Notes: a model not told the origin generated them from the letters alone. A stretch of 64,000 bases of DNA from Thermoleptolyngbya sichuanensis A183 (GCF_013177315.1 NZ_CP053661.1:992001-1056000), one strand, 5' to 3'; shown: positions 1 through 9,075, counted from the first letter of the stretch. Translations and numbers: made by a program.

Positions 1-1039
1 CAGCCACTTCGGCCGTCCCAAGGGCGACGACTTTGCGGCCCGCGCTACGGACAAGAACCGCCTCACGCCCGTTGCCGCCCGCCTGTCGGAACTGCTGGGG
101 CAAACCGTCGCCAAGCCGAGCGACTGCATTGGACCAGAGGTCGAAGCCGCCGTTGCCGCCATGCAGCCCGGCCAGGTGATTTTGCTAGAGAATGTCCGCT
201 TTCACCCCGAAGAGGAAAAGAACGACCCCGAATTTGCCAAACAGCTTGCGTCGGTGGCGGATCTATATGTTAATGATGCCTTTGGCACGGCGCACCGGGC
301 CCACGCCTCGACGGAAGGGGTGACCCACTATCTAAAGCCCTCCGTTGCGGGCTACCTGATCGAAAAAGAATTGCAATATCTGCAAAGTGCCATCGAAGAG
401 CCGAAGCGTCCCCTAGCGGCGATCATCGGCGGCTCCAAGGTGTCGAGCAAAATCACCGTGATCGAGGCGTTGCTAGAAAAAGTAGACAAGCTGCTGATCG
501 GTGGCGGCATGATCTTCACCTTCTACAAGGCCCGGGGGCTGAGCGTTGGTAAGTCGCTGGTGGAAGATGACTTTATCGAACTGGCGAAGTCGCTGGAAGC
601 CAAGGCCAAAGAGAAGGGCGTGGCGCTGCTGCTGCCGACCGACGTGGTGGTGGCCGACAACTTCGCCCCCGATGCCAATGCCCAGACCGTCAGCGTAGAA
701 GCCATTCCCGACGGCTGGATGGGGCTGGACATTGGCCCCGACTCGGTGAAGGTGTTTCAGGAGGCGCTGGCGGACTGCAAGACGGTGGTGTGGAACGGGC
801 CGATGGGCGTGTTCGAGTTTGACAAGTTTGCAGCAGGGACGGAGGCGATCGCCCGCACCCTGGCCGACATCACCAAAACTGGCGCAACCACCATCATCGG
901 CGGCGGCGACTCTGTGGCGGCGGTGGAAAAAGTGGGCGTGGCCGACCAGATGAGCCACATCTCCACAGGCGGCGGGGCCAGCCTGGAACTGCTGGAAGGC
1001 AAGGTGCTGCCAGGAATTGCGGCGCTTGACGAAGCTTAG
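1..1039 (+). CDS. pgk: Phosphoglycerate kinase, 5'-truncated by window edge
   Basis: This is the glycolytic and Calvin-cycle enzyme that transfers phosphate between 1,3-bisphosphoglycerate and ADP in the cytosol. The reading frame is open from base 2, and its first residues are SHFGRPKG, the substrate-binding segment found about 60 residues into the family. About 55 residues therefore lie upstream of the window and 345 are present. Other visible family signatures are GGSKVSSK, the WNGPMGVFE segment and the C-terminal [10 protein letters not shown] and [13 protein letters not shown] glycine-rich nucleotide-binding loops, all intact. The internal ATG at 161 (MQPGQV) is not the start. The gene converges on the transaldolase gene, and a 90-bp palindromic element lies between the two stop codons. 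Identification is certain; only the start is missing. Confidence 0.97.
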   Translation, partial: SHFGRPKGDDFAARATDKNRLTPVAARLSELLGQTVAKPSDCIGPEVEAAVAAMQPGQVILLENVRFHPEEEKNDPEFAKQLASVADLYVNDAFGTAHRAHASTEGVTHYLKPSVAGYLIEKELQYLQSAIEEPKRPLAAIIGGSKVSSKITVIEALLEKVDKLLIGGGMIFTFYKARGLSVGKSLVEDDFIELAKSLEAKAKEKGVALLLPTDVVVADNFAPDANAQTVSVEAIPDGWMGLDIGPDSVKVFQEALADCKTVVWNGPMGVFEFDKFAAGTEAIARTLADITKTGATTIIGGGDSVAAVEKVGVADQMSHISTGGGASLELLEGKVLPGIAALDEA

Positions 1040-1126
1040 GAGTGGGGGTTGGGGGTTTGGGTTGCAGGGGGATCGCTGCATCCTAAACCCCTATTTCAGA
1101 ACTCTGAATACCTTAGGGCTTACACA

Positions 1127-1216
1127 AGGGCTTACACAGTTGGGCAATTTCTCGTGGGCGCAGCCCGCGAGAAATTGCCCAAAATCCAGCTAGCTTATCG
1201 CAAGTGCATAAGCCCT
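1127..1216 (+). repeat. 90-bp inverted-repeat element, copy A
   Basis: First of seven 90-bp copies in the window. The outer ends are AGGGCTTACACA and TGCATAAGCCCT, which are imperfect inverted repeats. A central hairpin of about 18-bp arms has a 3-base GCA loop, with GGGCAATTTCTC pairing to GAGAAATTGCCC. A second partial left end (AGGGCTTACACA, starting at 1115) sits directly upstream. It lies between the convergent pgk and transaldolase genes, where the hairpin could also end transcription. Confidence 0.85.
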
Positions 1217-1304
1217 GACCGAAACGTCCCGGCGAGTTGTGTTTGATGGAGGGCGATCGCCGGGATGTTGCTTAGGATGCAAGTGACTAGAAACGTTCGG
1301 GCAG

Positions 1305-2474
1305 CTAAACGCCGGCCAGCAGCGCCCCGCCCAGCCCTGCGTGGACTTCTTCCGGCGTAATTTTGCCGTCTTTGTTTTCGTCCAGCGCGTCGAACACCGC
1401 ATCAGTGCCCAGCCACTCTTCGCGGGTAATGAAGCCGTCACCGTCTAGATCGTAGGCTTTGAACAGATCCTCAGCGGCGTGGTTCACCAGCGCTCCGCCT
1501 TCGATTTGTGCCAGCCGCTTGGCCAGCAGGGCTTCCAGCGTTTCCAGCGCTTTGGTAAAGCCCTTGATGCCTTCGTCCAGCTTTTCCGAAGCCATGCGGT
1601 CTTCGGCGTGCATTTTGTCGAAGGTGGCTTTGTCGATGGTGATCTTTTCAATGTCCATCGCGGCGGCCTTGGCGGGGTCGAGCTTGCGGGGCAGGTCGCC
1701 TTCGGTAGATTGCAACTCCGCCAGCAGCGAGGGCGAAATCGTCAGCAGGTCGCAGCCCGCTAGTTCTGTGATCTCGCCAATGTTGCGGAAGCTCGCGCCC
1801 ATCACCTCAGTTGGGTAGCCAAACTTTTTGTAGTAGTTGTAAATCTTGGTGACGGAGAGAACGCCTGGATCTTCGGCGGGTGCGTAGTCCCGTCCGGTTT
1901 CCTTTTTGTACCAGTCGAGAATTCGGCCGACGAAGGGCGAAATCAGCGTCACGCCCGACTCAGCGCAGGCGATCGCCTGATGTAGCCCAAACAGCAGCGT
2001 CAGGTTGCAGTGGATACCCTCTTTCTCCAGCACTTCAGCGGCTTTGATGCCTTCCCATGTGGAGGCGATTTTGATCAGAATGCGATCGCGCGAAATGCCC
2101 GCCGCTTCATATTGGGCAATCAGTTCGCGCCCCTTGGCGATGGTGGCTTCGGTGTCGTAGGACAGGCGGGCATCCACCTCGGTTGAGACGCGCTGCGGCA
2201 CAATCGCCAAAATCCGCTTGCCAAATTCTACCGCCAGGCGGTCAAACGCCAGCGTCGCCACCTGCGAGTCCGTCGCGCCAGAGCCCGCATCTGCCTTGGC
2301 CTGCTTCAGCGTTTCATCCACAATTTCTTGATATTGCGGCATTTGCGCGGCCGCCGTAATCAGCGAGGGGTTGGTGGTTGCGTCGCGGGGCTTAAACTTT
2401 TCAATGGCCTGAATGTCGCCTGTATCCGCGACGACGACCGTCATCTCGCGCAGTTGATCGAGTAAAGTTGCCAT
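1305..2474 (-). CDS. tal: Transaldolase with C-terminal EF-hand domain
   Basis: Transaldolase of the non-oxidative pentose phosphate pathway, 389 residues. The catalytic barrel spans about residues 1-325. The Schiff-base lysine is K135 in the segment [11 protein letters not shown], and the downstream [15 protein letters not shown] and [13 protein letters not shown] segments are typical of the TalB-type family. The last 50 residues carry two EF-hand loops, [12 protein letters not shown] near 342-353 and [12 protein letters not shown] near 364-375, both with acidic residues at the calcium-coordinating positions. An EF-hand tail on transaldolase is known in cyanobacteria. Calcium regulation of the enzyme is inference. 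The start is supported by an AGGAG-type ribosome-binding site ending about 5 bases upstream of the ATG. Confidence 0.96.
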   Translation of the reverse strand: MATLLDQLREMTVVVADTGDIQAIEKFKPRDATTNPSLITAAAQMPQYQEIVDETLKQAKADAGSGATDSQVATLAFDRLAVEFGKRILAIVPQRVSTEVDARLSYDTEATIAKGRELIAQYEAAGISRDRILIKIASTWEGIKAAEVLEKEGIHCNLTLLFGLHQAIACAESGVTLISPFVGRILDWYKKETGRDYAPAEDPGVLSVTKIYNYYKKFGYPTEVMGASFRNIGEITELAGCDLLTISPSLLAELQSTEGDLPRKLDPAKAAAMDIEKITIDKATFDKMHAEDRMASEKLDEGIKGFTKALETLEALLAKRLAQIEGGALVNHAAEDLFKAYDLDGDGFITREEWLGTDAVFDALDENKDGKITPEEVHAGLGGALLAGV

Positions 2475-2754
2475 CCGTTTCTCCTGGCAAGTTCAAAAGG
2501 GTCAGGTTGGATTTTCAAGGAATCCGTCGGTTAATCCGTCGGTCTATGAATAGCGTCTGGTGTTGCGTCTAGGCCGATCCTACTCTGAGATTTCTGATGG
2601 GGATTGTAGAGTACGGAAAGCCTTAATCTGCGTGTCGGAGAATTCATGCCTGAGCAACCGCGTGGATGGGTCGAGCGGAGGGAAAAGGTGGGACAAAGGT
2701 AGGGCAAAGATGGGGCGATCGCCCGCCCCGATTTTTCCTTTTCCCGATTCACCA

Positions 2755-2844
2755 AGGACTTACGCAGTTGGAGAATTTCTCGCGGGCGCAGCCCGCGAGA
2801 AATTCTCCAAAACCCAAAGAGCCTGTCGCAAGTTCGGAAGTCCT
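2755..2844 (+). repeat. 90-bp inverted-repeat element, copy B
   Basis: The ends are AGGACTTACGCA and GGAAGTCCT. The central palindrome has arms GGAGAATTTCTCGCGGGC and GCCCGCGAGAAATTCTCC around GCA and is perfectly paired. It lies between the 5' end of the transaldolase gene and the 3' end of the next minus-strand gene. The rest of the 408-bp gap (2475-2882) holds no gene that I recognise. Confidence 0.87.
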
Positions 2845-2882
2845 GTCACGATTGTGGAGCGAGTCGGGAAAACTGTCCCCCA

Positions 2883-4511
2883 TCAGGAGTCGCTGTCCGA
2901 TTCACCCCGCAGCCACCGCCACAGGTCTGCCAGCCGGGTTTCCAGCCAGACAATGCTCCGATCGATCCAGTCCAACACCGCCTCTAGGGGGTGCTTTTCG
3001 TAGCGGACGAGGGTGGCGGGAGTGTCGATGCAGGGCGGCTGGGCAGTGTGCGCGTGAGGGGGCACGTGAGGGGGCGCGTGGAGTGAAGCGTTTGGGGATT
3101 GGAGAGTGGGAGAGCTGGGGGGCTGGGGCGTGAGGGGGCTGGGATCTTGGCGGCTGATGGTGAGGATGACGCTGTGTGCGTCGGGCATCAGGTCGGCGGT
3201 GGGAACAAGAGGGGCGATCGCCCTTGCGTTGGCCAGCCGCTCTGCAGAGATGACCTCTGTGGAGAAGTTAGGGGGGACGTGAGTCGGTCGCTCCGCAGGT
3301 TGCCCAGTAAATTGCCCAGTAAATTGCCCAGCAAATGGTTCTGTGAATGGCTCCGTAAATGGCTCTGCGGGCTGCTCCGCCAAGAGTTGCAGCAAAATTT
3401 CGCCGGGGGAGTGGGGGCGCAGATGGGGCGGAATCGTTGGCGAGAGGGACGGTGCAATGCCTGATCGGGTGGGTGCGGAATGGGGCAGATGGGCTGTGCC
3501 TGGGAACGGTGCGTCGGGACGGGGGTCGGGTTCCGGCGGTGGAAAGTACACGGCCAACGCGGCTTCCTGGAAGAGATTGGCGGCGATCGCCACTGGCCCC
3601 GTCTGCACCCACGCCATCAGTTGATAAAACGCCTTCACAGGCGGGGCGGCGGTTTCTCGCGGCAGGGGCACGGGCAGCATCCGAGGCAGCCGGCCCCTTT
3701 GCGAGGAAGCCAGGGATCGGGGTGGCGGGGCTGCGAGGTCGGCGATCGCCCCATCGATCGCTCCACTGCCCAGTTCCCCAGCCGAGCGGCGACCCGTCAA
3801 TCCTGCCCGCCGCAGCCAGCGCCGCCGGGCCCGGCCATCATTCGCCAGTTCCCAAATGATCTGCTGCTGAAGCCAGCGCTGCTGCTGGGGCGACAGGTCG
3901 ATGAGGGCGTTGGTCGTGGTCACCAATACCAGCATTCGGCTATCCAGCCGTGAGGCAATGCCGCCAATGTCTGCTGGGGCCTGGTTGCCCAGTGTTTGAT
4001 CAGCCTGGGGGGGCAGGCGGGTGGCTTCGGCGGCGGTGAGCGCCGATGCTTCGCGGAATGTTAGCGGGGCGGGGTCGTCCTCAGGGCAGGGCGGCGGGGC
4101 CAGGTTTGATGGAGGACGGAGGGCGATCGCCCGCGAATCTGGGGAGGTTGGTGGGGCGGCTGGTGCGGCAGTCAGCGCGTTGGCAAAACCCGCCGAGCGA
4201 ATGGCCCGAAGCGTTTTGTGAATGGGCGCATCGGCAGGCGGCGGCGAGGCGGGCAGCGCGGGTTTGCCCTGGACGCTGCGCTTGACATTTTCCAAAAACA
4301 GCCCCACGCGCTGCGCTGCGGGCCCCATCTGTCGCCCCGCCAGCCGCATCGACTGAAACGCTACATAGACCGGATACAGCACTACCTGCGCCCCCAGCGC
4401 GATCGCACTTTGGGCCTGGCGCATCCAGCGCGATGTGCGATCGCCCAAACGCAGCCGCTGCCGAGACAGATAGCTCAGCAAGCGACTTTGGAAGCGACCA
4501 GACGAAGGCAT
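2883..4511 (-). CDS. Hypothetical protein, proline/alanine-rich, low-complexity
   Basis: Protein of 542 residues that I do not recognise. The first 75 residues are basic and partly hydrophobic (ALGAQVVLYPVYVAF). Residues about 85-180 are rich in proline and alanine. A more ordered segment near 190-310 includes QQQRWLQQQIIWELANDG, WLRRAGLTGRR and YQLMAWVQTGPVAIAANL. The region near 385-405 contains three- to five-residue reiterations (EPFTEPFTEPFAGQFTGQF) encoded by 12-bp near-tandem DNA repeats at about 3297-3365. The C-terminus (LDWIDRSIVWLETRLADLWRWLRG) looks like an amphipathic helix. There is no signal peptide. It reads in the same direction as the phosphodiesterase gene upstream, 29 bp away, so the two may be co-transcribed. 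Plausibly a cyanobacterial lineage-specific protein; function unknown. Confidence 0.75.
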   Translation of the reverse strand: MPSSGRFQSRLLSYLSRQRLRLGDRTSRWMRQAQSAIALGAQVVLYPVYVAFQSMRLAGRQMGPAAQRVGLFLENVKRSVQGKPALPASPPPADAPIHKTLRAIRSAGFANALTAAPAAPPTSPDSRAIALRPPSNLAPPPCPEDDPAPLTFREASALTAAEATRLPPQADQTLGNQAPADIGGIASRLDSRMLVLVTTTNALIDLSPQQQRWLQQQIIWELANDGRARRRWLRRAGLTGRRSAGELGSGAIDGAIADLAAPPPRSLASSQRGRLPRMLPVPLPRETAAPPVKAFYQLMAWVQTGPVAIAANLFQEAALAVYFPPPEPDPRPDAPFPGTAHLPHSAPTRSGIAPSLSPTIPPHLRPHSPGEILLQLLAEQPAEPFTEPFTEPFAGQFTGQFTGQPAERPTHVPPNFSTEVISAERLANARAIAPLVPTADLMPDAHSVILTISRQDPSPLTPQPPSSPTLQSPNASLHAPPHVPPHAHTAQPPCIDTPATLVRYEKHPLEAVLDWIDRSIVWLETRLADLWRWLRGESDSDS

Positions 4512-4540
4512 TTGCGGGGTTAGGGGTTAAGGATCTGAAG

Positions 4541-5935
4541 CTAGATGGGAAGGATGTTGCCGCGTAGATTGGCGGGGGGCTGGAGGCCGTAGCGGTGTAG
4601 CAAGGTGGGCAGGATGTCGTAAAGCGTCGCGCCCTCTAGAACCTGACCGCCCTTGGGCTGGCGCGGGTCGTGGAAAATCATCAGCCCAAAGGGGGCATGA
4701 TTGGCATCGTCGGGCCCAGTGTCATTATTTGTAGTGTAAAGCGAGCCGTCCCCGACTGTGCCTACGGAGCGCCAGGCCAGTTCGTCGAAATAGGCAATCA
4801 GGTCAGGAGCCACGCCGCGCACCTTCTGGTAGATTTGCTGCGGCTTCATGATGCGGTTGGGCATGGGCTGTCCGTCTGGCGTGGGGATGCTGGTCAGGAG
4901 GTCGGCTAAGCGCGATCGCTCTTGCTCGTATTGCGCCAGGGGAATCACGCCCTGCGGTTCTCGTCCCTGCATGTTCATAAAAATCCGCCCATAGTAGCCG
5001 CCTGCGCCCCAGGCTTTGGTCTGGCTCCAATCCACCTCGACCTGATCCAGCGGCAGCGGTTCCGAGGGGGGCTGCTTTAGCGTCAGATAGCCCCACTTGA
5101 TTAGCCACTCATTGACGCAGATGCCGCCCATCATCGGCCGCGCCCCGTGATCTGACACCACCAGCACAGCGGTTTCTTCGTCGCACCTTGCTAATAGGTC
5201 GCCGATGCGCTGATCCACATGGCAATAGTAGTTGTGAATCGCGTTGGCAAAGGGCGACCCCGGCTCGTGCTGCGGGTGGGTGGGGTCCATCGGCTTCCAG
5301 AAGGAGTGGTGAATCCGATCCACGCCCATGTCTACCAGCATCAGAAAATCGGGCTGGTCGCGCTTGATCAGCTTTTCTGCCAGGTCAAACCGCTGGTTGC
5401 AGAGGTCGTAGATGTTTTGCAAGATTCGCGCTTTTTCCTCGGAGCGAAACTCCGGCACGTCCAGCAAAAAGTCGGGCATCCATTCGGCAATTTGCGCGGC
5501 CAGGCCTTGCGGGTGCGTGTAGGGCACATCGCGGCTGGGCGTAAGGAAGCAGGATACGAGGGAGCCGTTCACTGGATAGGGTGGCGAAGTGCCCGGAACG
5601 CTGAGAACCGCCACCGTCCAGCCCGCATCGCCCAGCAAGTCCCACAGGCGCGGAACCTTGACCGCTCGACCGTCGGCGATCGCCATCTTGCCATAGCTCC
5701 GATCGGCCCGGTTGCGAAATCCATAAATCCCCAGTTCCCCCGGATCGCGTCCACTCATCATGCAGCTCCAGGCGGGGACGGTGATGGCGGGAATGCTGCT
5801 CTCCATGCGTCCATAGCTGCCCGCCGCCATCAGCCGCGACAGGTTGGGCAAGTCAGACCGCCAGCGGTCAAACACCAGCGACGGCTCCATACAGTCGAGT
5901 CCGATGATCAGGAGGCGGGGTTTGGGGGAAGACAT
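4541..5935 (-). CDS. Alkaline phosphatase superfamily / type I phosphodiesterase-nucleotide pyrophosphatase-like protein
   Basis: Protein of 464 residues from the ATG chosen here (PRLLIIGLDCMEPSLVF). An in-frame GTG 78 bases upstream would add 26 poorly conserved residues. The family signs are an N-terminal metal-binding aspartate in IIGLDCMEP, a probable nucleophile segment in SIPAITVPAWSCMMSG, the metal-site sequence VDMGVDRIHHSFW, VVSDHGARPM with Asp and His ligands, and a late histidine in DANHAPFGLMIF. This arrangement fits hydrolases of phosphomonoesters or phosphodiesters. The natural substrate cannot be told from the sequence. No signal peptide is visible. It lies 118 bp downstream of dprA on the same strand, and short spacing to the next gene suggests a small operon. 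Confidence 0.88.
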   Translation of the reverse strand: MSSPKPRLLIIGLDCMEPSLVFDRWRSDLPNLSRLMAAGSYGRMESSIPAITVPAWSCMMSGRDPGELGIYGFRNRADRSYGKMAIADGRAVKVPRLWDLLGDAGWTVAVLSVPGTSPPYPVNGSLVSCFLTPSRDVPYTHPQGLAAQIAEWMPDFLLDVPEFRSEEKARILQNIYDLCNQRFDLAEKLIKRDQPDFLMLVDMGVDRIHHSFWKPMDPTHPQHEPGSPFANAIHNYYCHVDQRIGDLLARCDEETAVLVVSDHGARPMMGGICVNEWLIKWGYLTLKQPPSEPLPLDQVEVDWSQTKAWGAGGYYGRIFMNMQGREPQGVIPLAQYEQERSRLADLLTSIPTPDGQPMPNRIMKPQQIYQKVRGVAPDLIAYFDELAWRSVGTVGDGSLYTTNNDTGPDDANHAPFGLMIFHDPRQPKGGQVLEGATLYDILPTLLHRYGLQPPANLRGNILPI

Positions 5936-6053
5936 GGGCAGCAGGGAAACGAGAGAACGGGTTGGGGGGATGGGAAGTGCGCCAGTCGTCGTCACCCCAA
6001 AATACCTCTTCACTCTATCGCCTCAGCGCGTAGATTACCCTCTCGAAAAATGG

Positions 6054-7190
6054 TCATCCCGCTCGGCAATAGCGCATTCCGGGCAGTTGCGAAACCACGC
6101 CCAGCATTTCTAGCTCCAGCAGGGCGGCGAGGAGGTTGCTGGTGTCGAGTTGGGTGGTTTGTACCAGGGTGTCGAGGGCGATCGCCTCTGGTGGAATTGC
6201 CTGGAAAATCGGCTCCAGGTGAGGCGGCAGATCGAGTGCGGGTGGCTTGGCTGGGGACAGATTTTGGGAAGGCGCAGAGTGTTTTAAAAGGGTGTCTAAT
6301 GGAGGAATTGCGCCGAGGGATTGCAATAGCGAGGCTTCGTCGAGGATGAGCTGTGCGCCGCCTGCGATCAGCTCCAGGCACCCGCGGGACTGGGGCTGGT
6401 CGAGAGATCCGGGGAGGGCGTAGACTTCGCGGCCATAATCGTTGGCGACGCGGGCGGTGATTAGCGCTCCCGATTTGGAGCCTGCCTCGATGACCAGGGT
6501 GGCGCGGCAGAGTCCGGCGATGATGCGATTGCGGCTGGGGAAGTGGGCGCGGTCGGGGCCGGTGCCCCGGGGATGTTCGCTGAGAATCAGCCCTTTGCGG
6601 TCGATCTGCTGGGCGAGGGCGCGGTTGCTGGCGGGATAGACGCGGTTGACCCCGGTTCCCAGGACGGCGATCGTGCGGCCGCCCGCATCCAGGCAGGCTT
6701 GGTGGGCGATCGCATCGACCCCTTCCGCCAGCCCAGAGACGATGGTAAATCCTGCCTGCACAAGCGCTTCCACTAGGCGATACGTCCACTGTTTGCCATA
6801 GCTAGAGGGGTTGCGGGTTCCCACGATCGCCACCAGCCCCACTTCCCCCCGGTTTTCTGCCAGCGCCACTTGCCCGCGATAGTAGAGCAGCGGCGGCGGG
6901 TCGGGAATTTCTGCCAGCAGGCGCGGATAGTCGGCATCGGCGGGTGTCCAAACGTCGGGATTGTCGCGCTGATGTTCTGCAAATAGGGTTGCAGGGTTGA
7001 GCGAGGCGCGGATTTTGGCGATCGCCCCTGCCGTCACTCCGCCAATGCCCTCTACTGCATCCAGGGCAGCCAGATCAGCATCCCAGGCCGCCGCCAGCGA
7101 CCCAAAGTGTCGATAGATCCGCATCAGCAGCGTCGGGCCCACGCCCGCGATCTGGCTCCAGGCCAGCCAGTAGGCTCGTTCGTCAGTCAA
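6054..7190 (-). CDS. dprA: DNA processing protein DprA (Smf)
   Basis: DprA binds incoming single-stranded DNA during natural transformation and loads RecA. The N-terminal helix-hairpin-helix-like part (WSQIAGVGPTLLMRIYRHFG) is followed by the Rossmann-fold core with VAIVGTRNPSSYG, FTIVSGLAEGVDAIAH, TIAVLGTGVNRVYP, FPSRNRIIAGL and VIEAGSKSGALITA. A C-terminal winged-helix-like segment ends near residue 375. The start is uncertain. The frame stays open upstream to a possible start at 7298, but those residues are encoded by a 90-bp dispersed element and do not look like protein. The TTG at 7190 (LTDERAYWLAW) fits where family members begin. No good ribosome-binding site decides it. Confidence 0.93.
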   Translation of the reverse strand: MTDERAYWLAWSQIAGVGPTLLMRIYRHFGSLAAAWDADLAALDAVEGIGGVTAGAIAKIRASLNPATLFAEHQRDNPDVWTPADADYPRLLAEIPDPPPLLYYRGQVALAENRGEVGLVAIVGTRNPSSYGKQWTYRLVEALVQAGFTIVSGLAEGVDAIAHQACLDAGGRTIAVLGTGVNRVYPASNRALAQQIDRKGLILSEHPRGTGPDRAHFPSRNRIIAGLCRATLVIEAGSKSGALITARVANDYGREVYALPGSLDQPQSRGCLELIAGGAQLILDEASLLQSLGAIPPLDTLLKHSAPSQNLSPAKPPALDLPPHLEPIFQAIPPEAIALDTLVQTTQLDTSNLLAALLELEMLGVVSQLPGMRYCRAG

Positions 7191-7220
7191 GGTGAGGGGT
7201 AAGGATTTGGGAATACAAGT

Positions 7221-7310
7221 AGGACTTACGCACTTGCGACTCAACTTTCTGAGTTTTGGACGATTTCTCGCGGGCGTCGCCCGCGAGAAATCGTCCAACT
7301 GCGTAAGTCA
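7221..7310 (-). repeat. 90-bp inverted-repeat element, copy C
   Basis: Reverse-orientation copy with end AGGACTTACGCA and a central hairpin GGACGATTTCTCGCGGGC / GCCCGCGAGAAATCGTCC around the loop GTC. The last bases (GTAAGTCA) have one change from the usual end. It lies 30 bp upstream of the preferred dprA start, and its reading frame is open into dprA, which artificially lengthens that gene. Confidence 0.86.
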
Positions 7311-7405
7311 TAACGAGAATACGGGAGTTTGGGTAGGCGCAGGCCACAGCGCTCATGCCTGATACCTGCATCTCTAACTTCCAGTATTCTCCGGCAGGCT
7401 CCGGC

Positions 7406-8344
7406 TCATGCGTAGGCTGCTAGGATTTCTTCGTCCAGGGAGAAGTCGATTTCGGCTTTGTCGCGGCCGCTGGCGAGGTAGTCGTGTTGGAACGAGTCGG
7501 CCAGGCCGGAAACTAGGTCAAACTGGGGCTGCCAGCCTAGCTCGGTCTTGGCTTTGTGGATGTCGGTGAAAAAGTGCTGCACGCGCATGGGAAAGGCTTT
7601 GCGCTTGCCAAAGTCAAATTTTTTGGGGTCGTAGTGGACGATTTTGAGGGTGGTGGGGTCTTTGCCAGCGGCGGTGGCGCAGGCGCGGGCCAGCCCGTCG
7701 AAGGTGACAGCGCGATCGCCCGATATGTTGTAGATCTGCCCGATGGCCCGATCGTTGCCTAGCACAGCGGCCATGGCAGCGGCTAGATCTTGGCAATGCC
7801 CAAACTGGGTGAGCGCCATGCCGTTGCCGGGAATTGGGACGGGGCGATCGCGCACGATGCGGTCAAAGAACCAGGCTTCCAGGTCGTTGTAGTTTTGCGG
7901 GCCGTAGATATAGACCGGGCGAATGGACGTGAAGGGAACGCCGGATTCTGCCAGATAAGCCTCGGTTTCAAATTTGCCCTTGTGGCGGCTGTTGGGATCG
8001 ACTGCATCGCCCTCGACGTGGGGCATCTGGTCTGACTTGAGGTACACTCCGGCAGAACTGACGTAGACGAAGTGCTGGATTCGCCCTTTGAAGATTTCGG
8101 CGAGGGGCTGGGTGTCGCTGAGTTCGCGGCCGTTGTTGTCGAACACGGCATCAAAGGATTCGCTAGAGAGGCTGGTTTTGAGCTGGAGCGGGTCAGTGCG
8201 ATCGCCCACAATCTGCCGGATGCCCGCGACGGGTGCGGGTTTGTTGCCCCGGTTAAACAGCACGACTTCGTGGCCCTGCGCCACTAGCAGCCTTGTCAGG
8301 TACACGCCGATAAACCGGGTTCCGCCCATCACCAACACGCGCAT
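7406..8344 (-). CDS. NAD(P)-dependent epimerase/dehydratase, CSP41-like
   Basis: Short-chain dehydrogenase of the extended (sugar nucleotide epimerase) type, 312 residues. The dinucleotide-binding glycine motif is at residues 7-13 (GGTRFIG), followed by the HFVYVSSAGVYLKSD segment holding the active-site serine region. The C-terminal part is sugar-epimerase-like (GQIYNISGDRAVTFDGLA). The overall style resembles the cyanobacterial relatives of the plastid RNA-binding protein CSP41, so an RNA-related role is possible besides sugar chemistry. The start at 8344 is supported by GAGAGGA about 6 bases upstream. An in-frame start at 8428 would add 28 residues that look non-coding. Confidence 0.9.
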   Translation of the reverse strand: MRVLVMGGTRFIGVYLTRLLVAQGHEVVLFNRGNKPAPVAGIRQIVGDRTDPLQLKTSLSSESFDAVFDNNGRELSDTQPLAEIFKGRIQHFVYVSSAGVYLKSDQMPHVEGDAVDPNSRHKGKFETEAYLAESGVPFTSIRPVYIYGPQNYNDLEAWFFDRIVRDRPVPIPGNGMALTQFGHCQDLAAAMAAVLGNDRAIGQIYNISGDRAVTFDGLARACATAAGKDPTTLKIVHYDPKKFDFGKRKAFPMRVQHFFTDIHKAKTELGWQPQFDLVSGLADSFQHDYLASGRDKAEIDFSLDEEILAAYA

Positions 8345-8433
8345 GTGTCGTCCTCTCAACCTGCGATTGCAAACTGTGCTTTTCGATCCTATGACGGAAT
8401 GAGGACAGTAAATCTTGATCCGAGCCAACAGCC

Positions 8434-8484
8434 TTGGGGGATATCCCCCAAACCCCCTTTTGCAGGGGACGAAGCGTCCCCCAC
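8434..8484. repeat. Paired short palindromes in the epimerase-OsmC gap
   Basis: The 18-base perfect palindrome TTGGGGGATATCCCCCAA at 8434-8451 is followed by a second hairpin, GGGGACGAAGCGTCCCC, near 8467-8483. They lie downstream of the minus-strand OsmC-like gene and upstream of the epimerase gene. C/G-rich hairpins like these occur elsewhere in this window (23.1 kb and 42.1 kb). A role as a terminator is possible, but there is no clear T-run. Confidence 0.5.
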
Positions 8485-8599
8485 ACCCCCTCCTAAGGGG
8501 TCACTGGTGGGCCTAAAAGGTTTCGATGCGTGCGACTTGCTGGTTTGCTTGACGTGGCTCAGTTTGTGGGTGTGTCTTCCTTTTTGTTTCAGGGTTATT

Positions 8600-8992
8600 T
8601 CAGGGTTGTCTGAGGGTTGTCTGGATCGGCAGGCTGTGGCTTAGAAGTTTGTGAACTGGGCAGCGATCGCCAATTTCTTTCATTCGCTGGCGCTGTTCGT
8701 CGGTGAGGTTGCCTTTGAGGGTGAGCAGCGCGTTGATTTGAGAGCCGTCGGGCGTTTTTTCCAGTGTGACATCGACAGAGATTTTTTCGACGGGCCAGCC
8801 TTTGCGCTCAGCGTACATCTGGATGATCATGGTTTTGCACGCGCCTAGCCCTGCCAGGACGTATTCGGTTGGGGTGGGGTCGGTGTCTGCGCCACCGACT
8901 TCGATAGGTTCATCGGCGGCAAACTGGAACTGGCGAATGCCGATTTTTTGCTGATAGTGAGATCCGGTGGAAGACACCCGAATGGGCAGCAT
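8600..8992 (-). CDS. OsmC/Ohr family peroxide-related protein
   Basis: Small protein of 130 residues in the OsmC family, whose members reduce organic hydroperoxides with two cysteines. The first cysteine is C52 in the helix segment LAGLGACKTMIIQMYA, and the second is C111 in the terminal RCPVHKLLSHSLPI. Both are in the expected positions. Length is normal for the family. The next gene upstream on the same strand, 83 bp away, encodes a peroxiredoxin-like protein, so the pair may belong to an oxidative-stress unit. The substrate is not decided by the sequence. Confidence 0.92.
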   Translation of the reverse strand: MLPIRVSSTGSHYQQKIGIRQFQFAADEPIEVGGADTDPTPTEYVLAGLGACKTMIIQMYAERKGWPVEKISVDVTLEKTPDGSQINALLTLKGNLTDEQRQRMKEIGDRCPVHKLLSHSLPIQTTLRQP

Positions 8993-9075
8993 GGGGAGGC
9001 TCCTGGGGGGCGATTGTGGATTTTAGATTGGGGATTTTGGGGATTTTGGAGGACTCATTCGGGGGCTTGCAAGGC

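Noticed and set aside
1127-1216. The 90-bp palindromes as plain terminators only
   Set aside because: They lack a T-run, occur upstream of genes as well as downstream, are present in both orientations, and have conserved outer inverted repeats and constant length.
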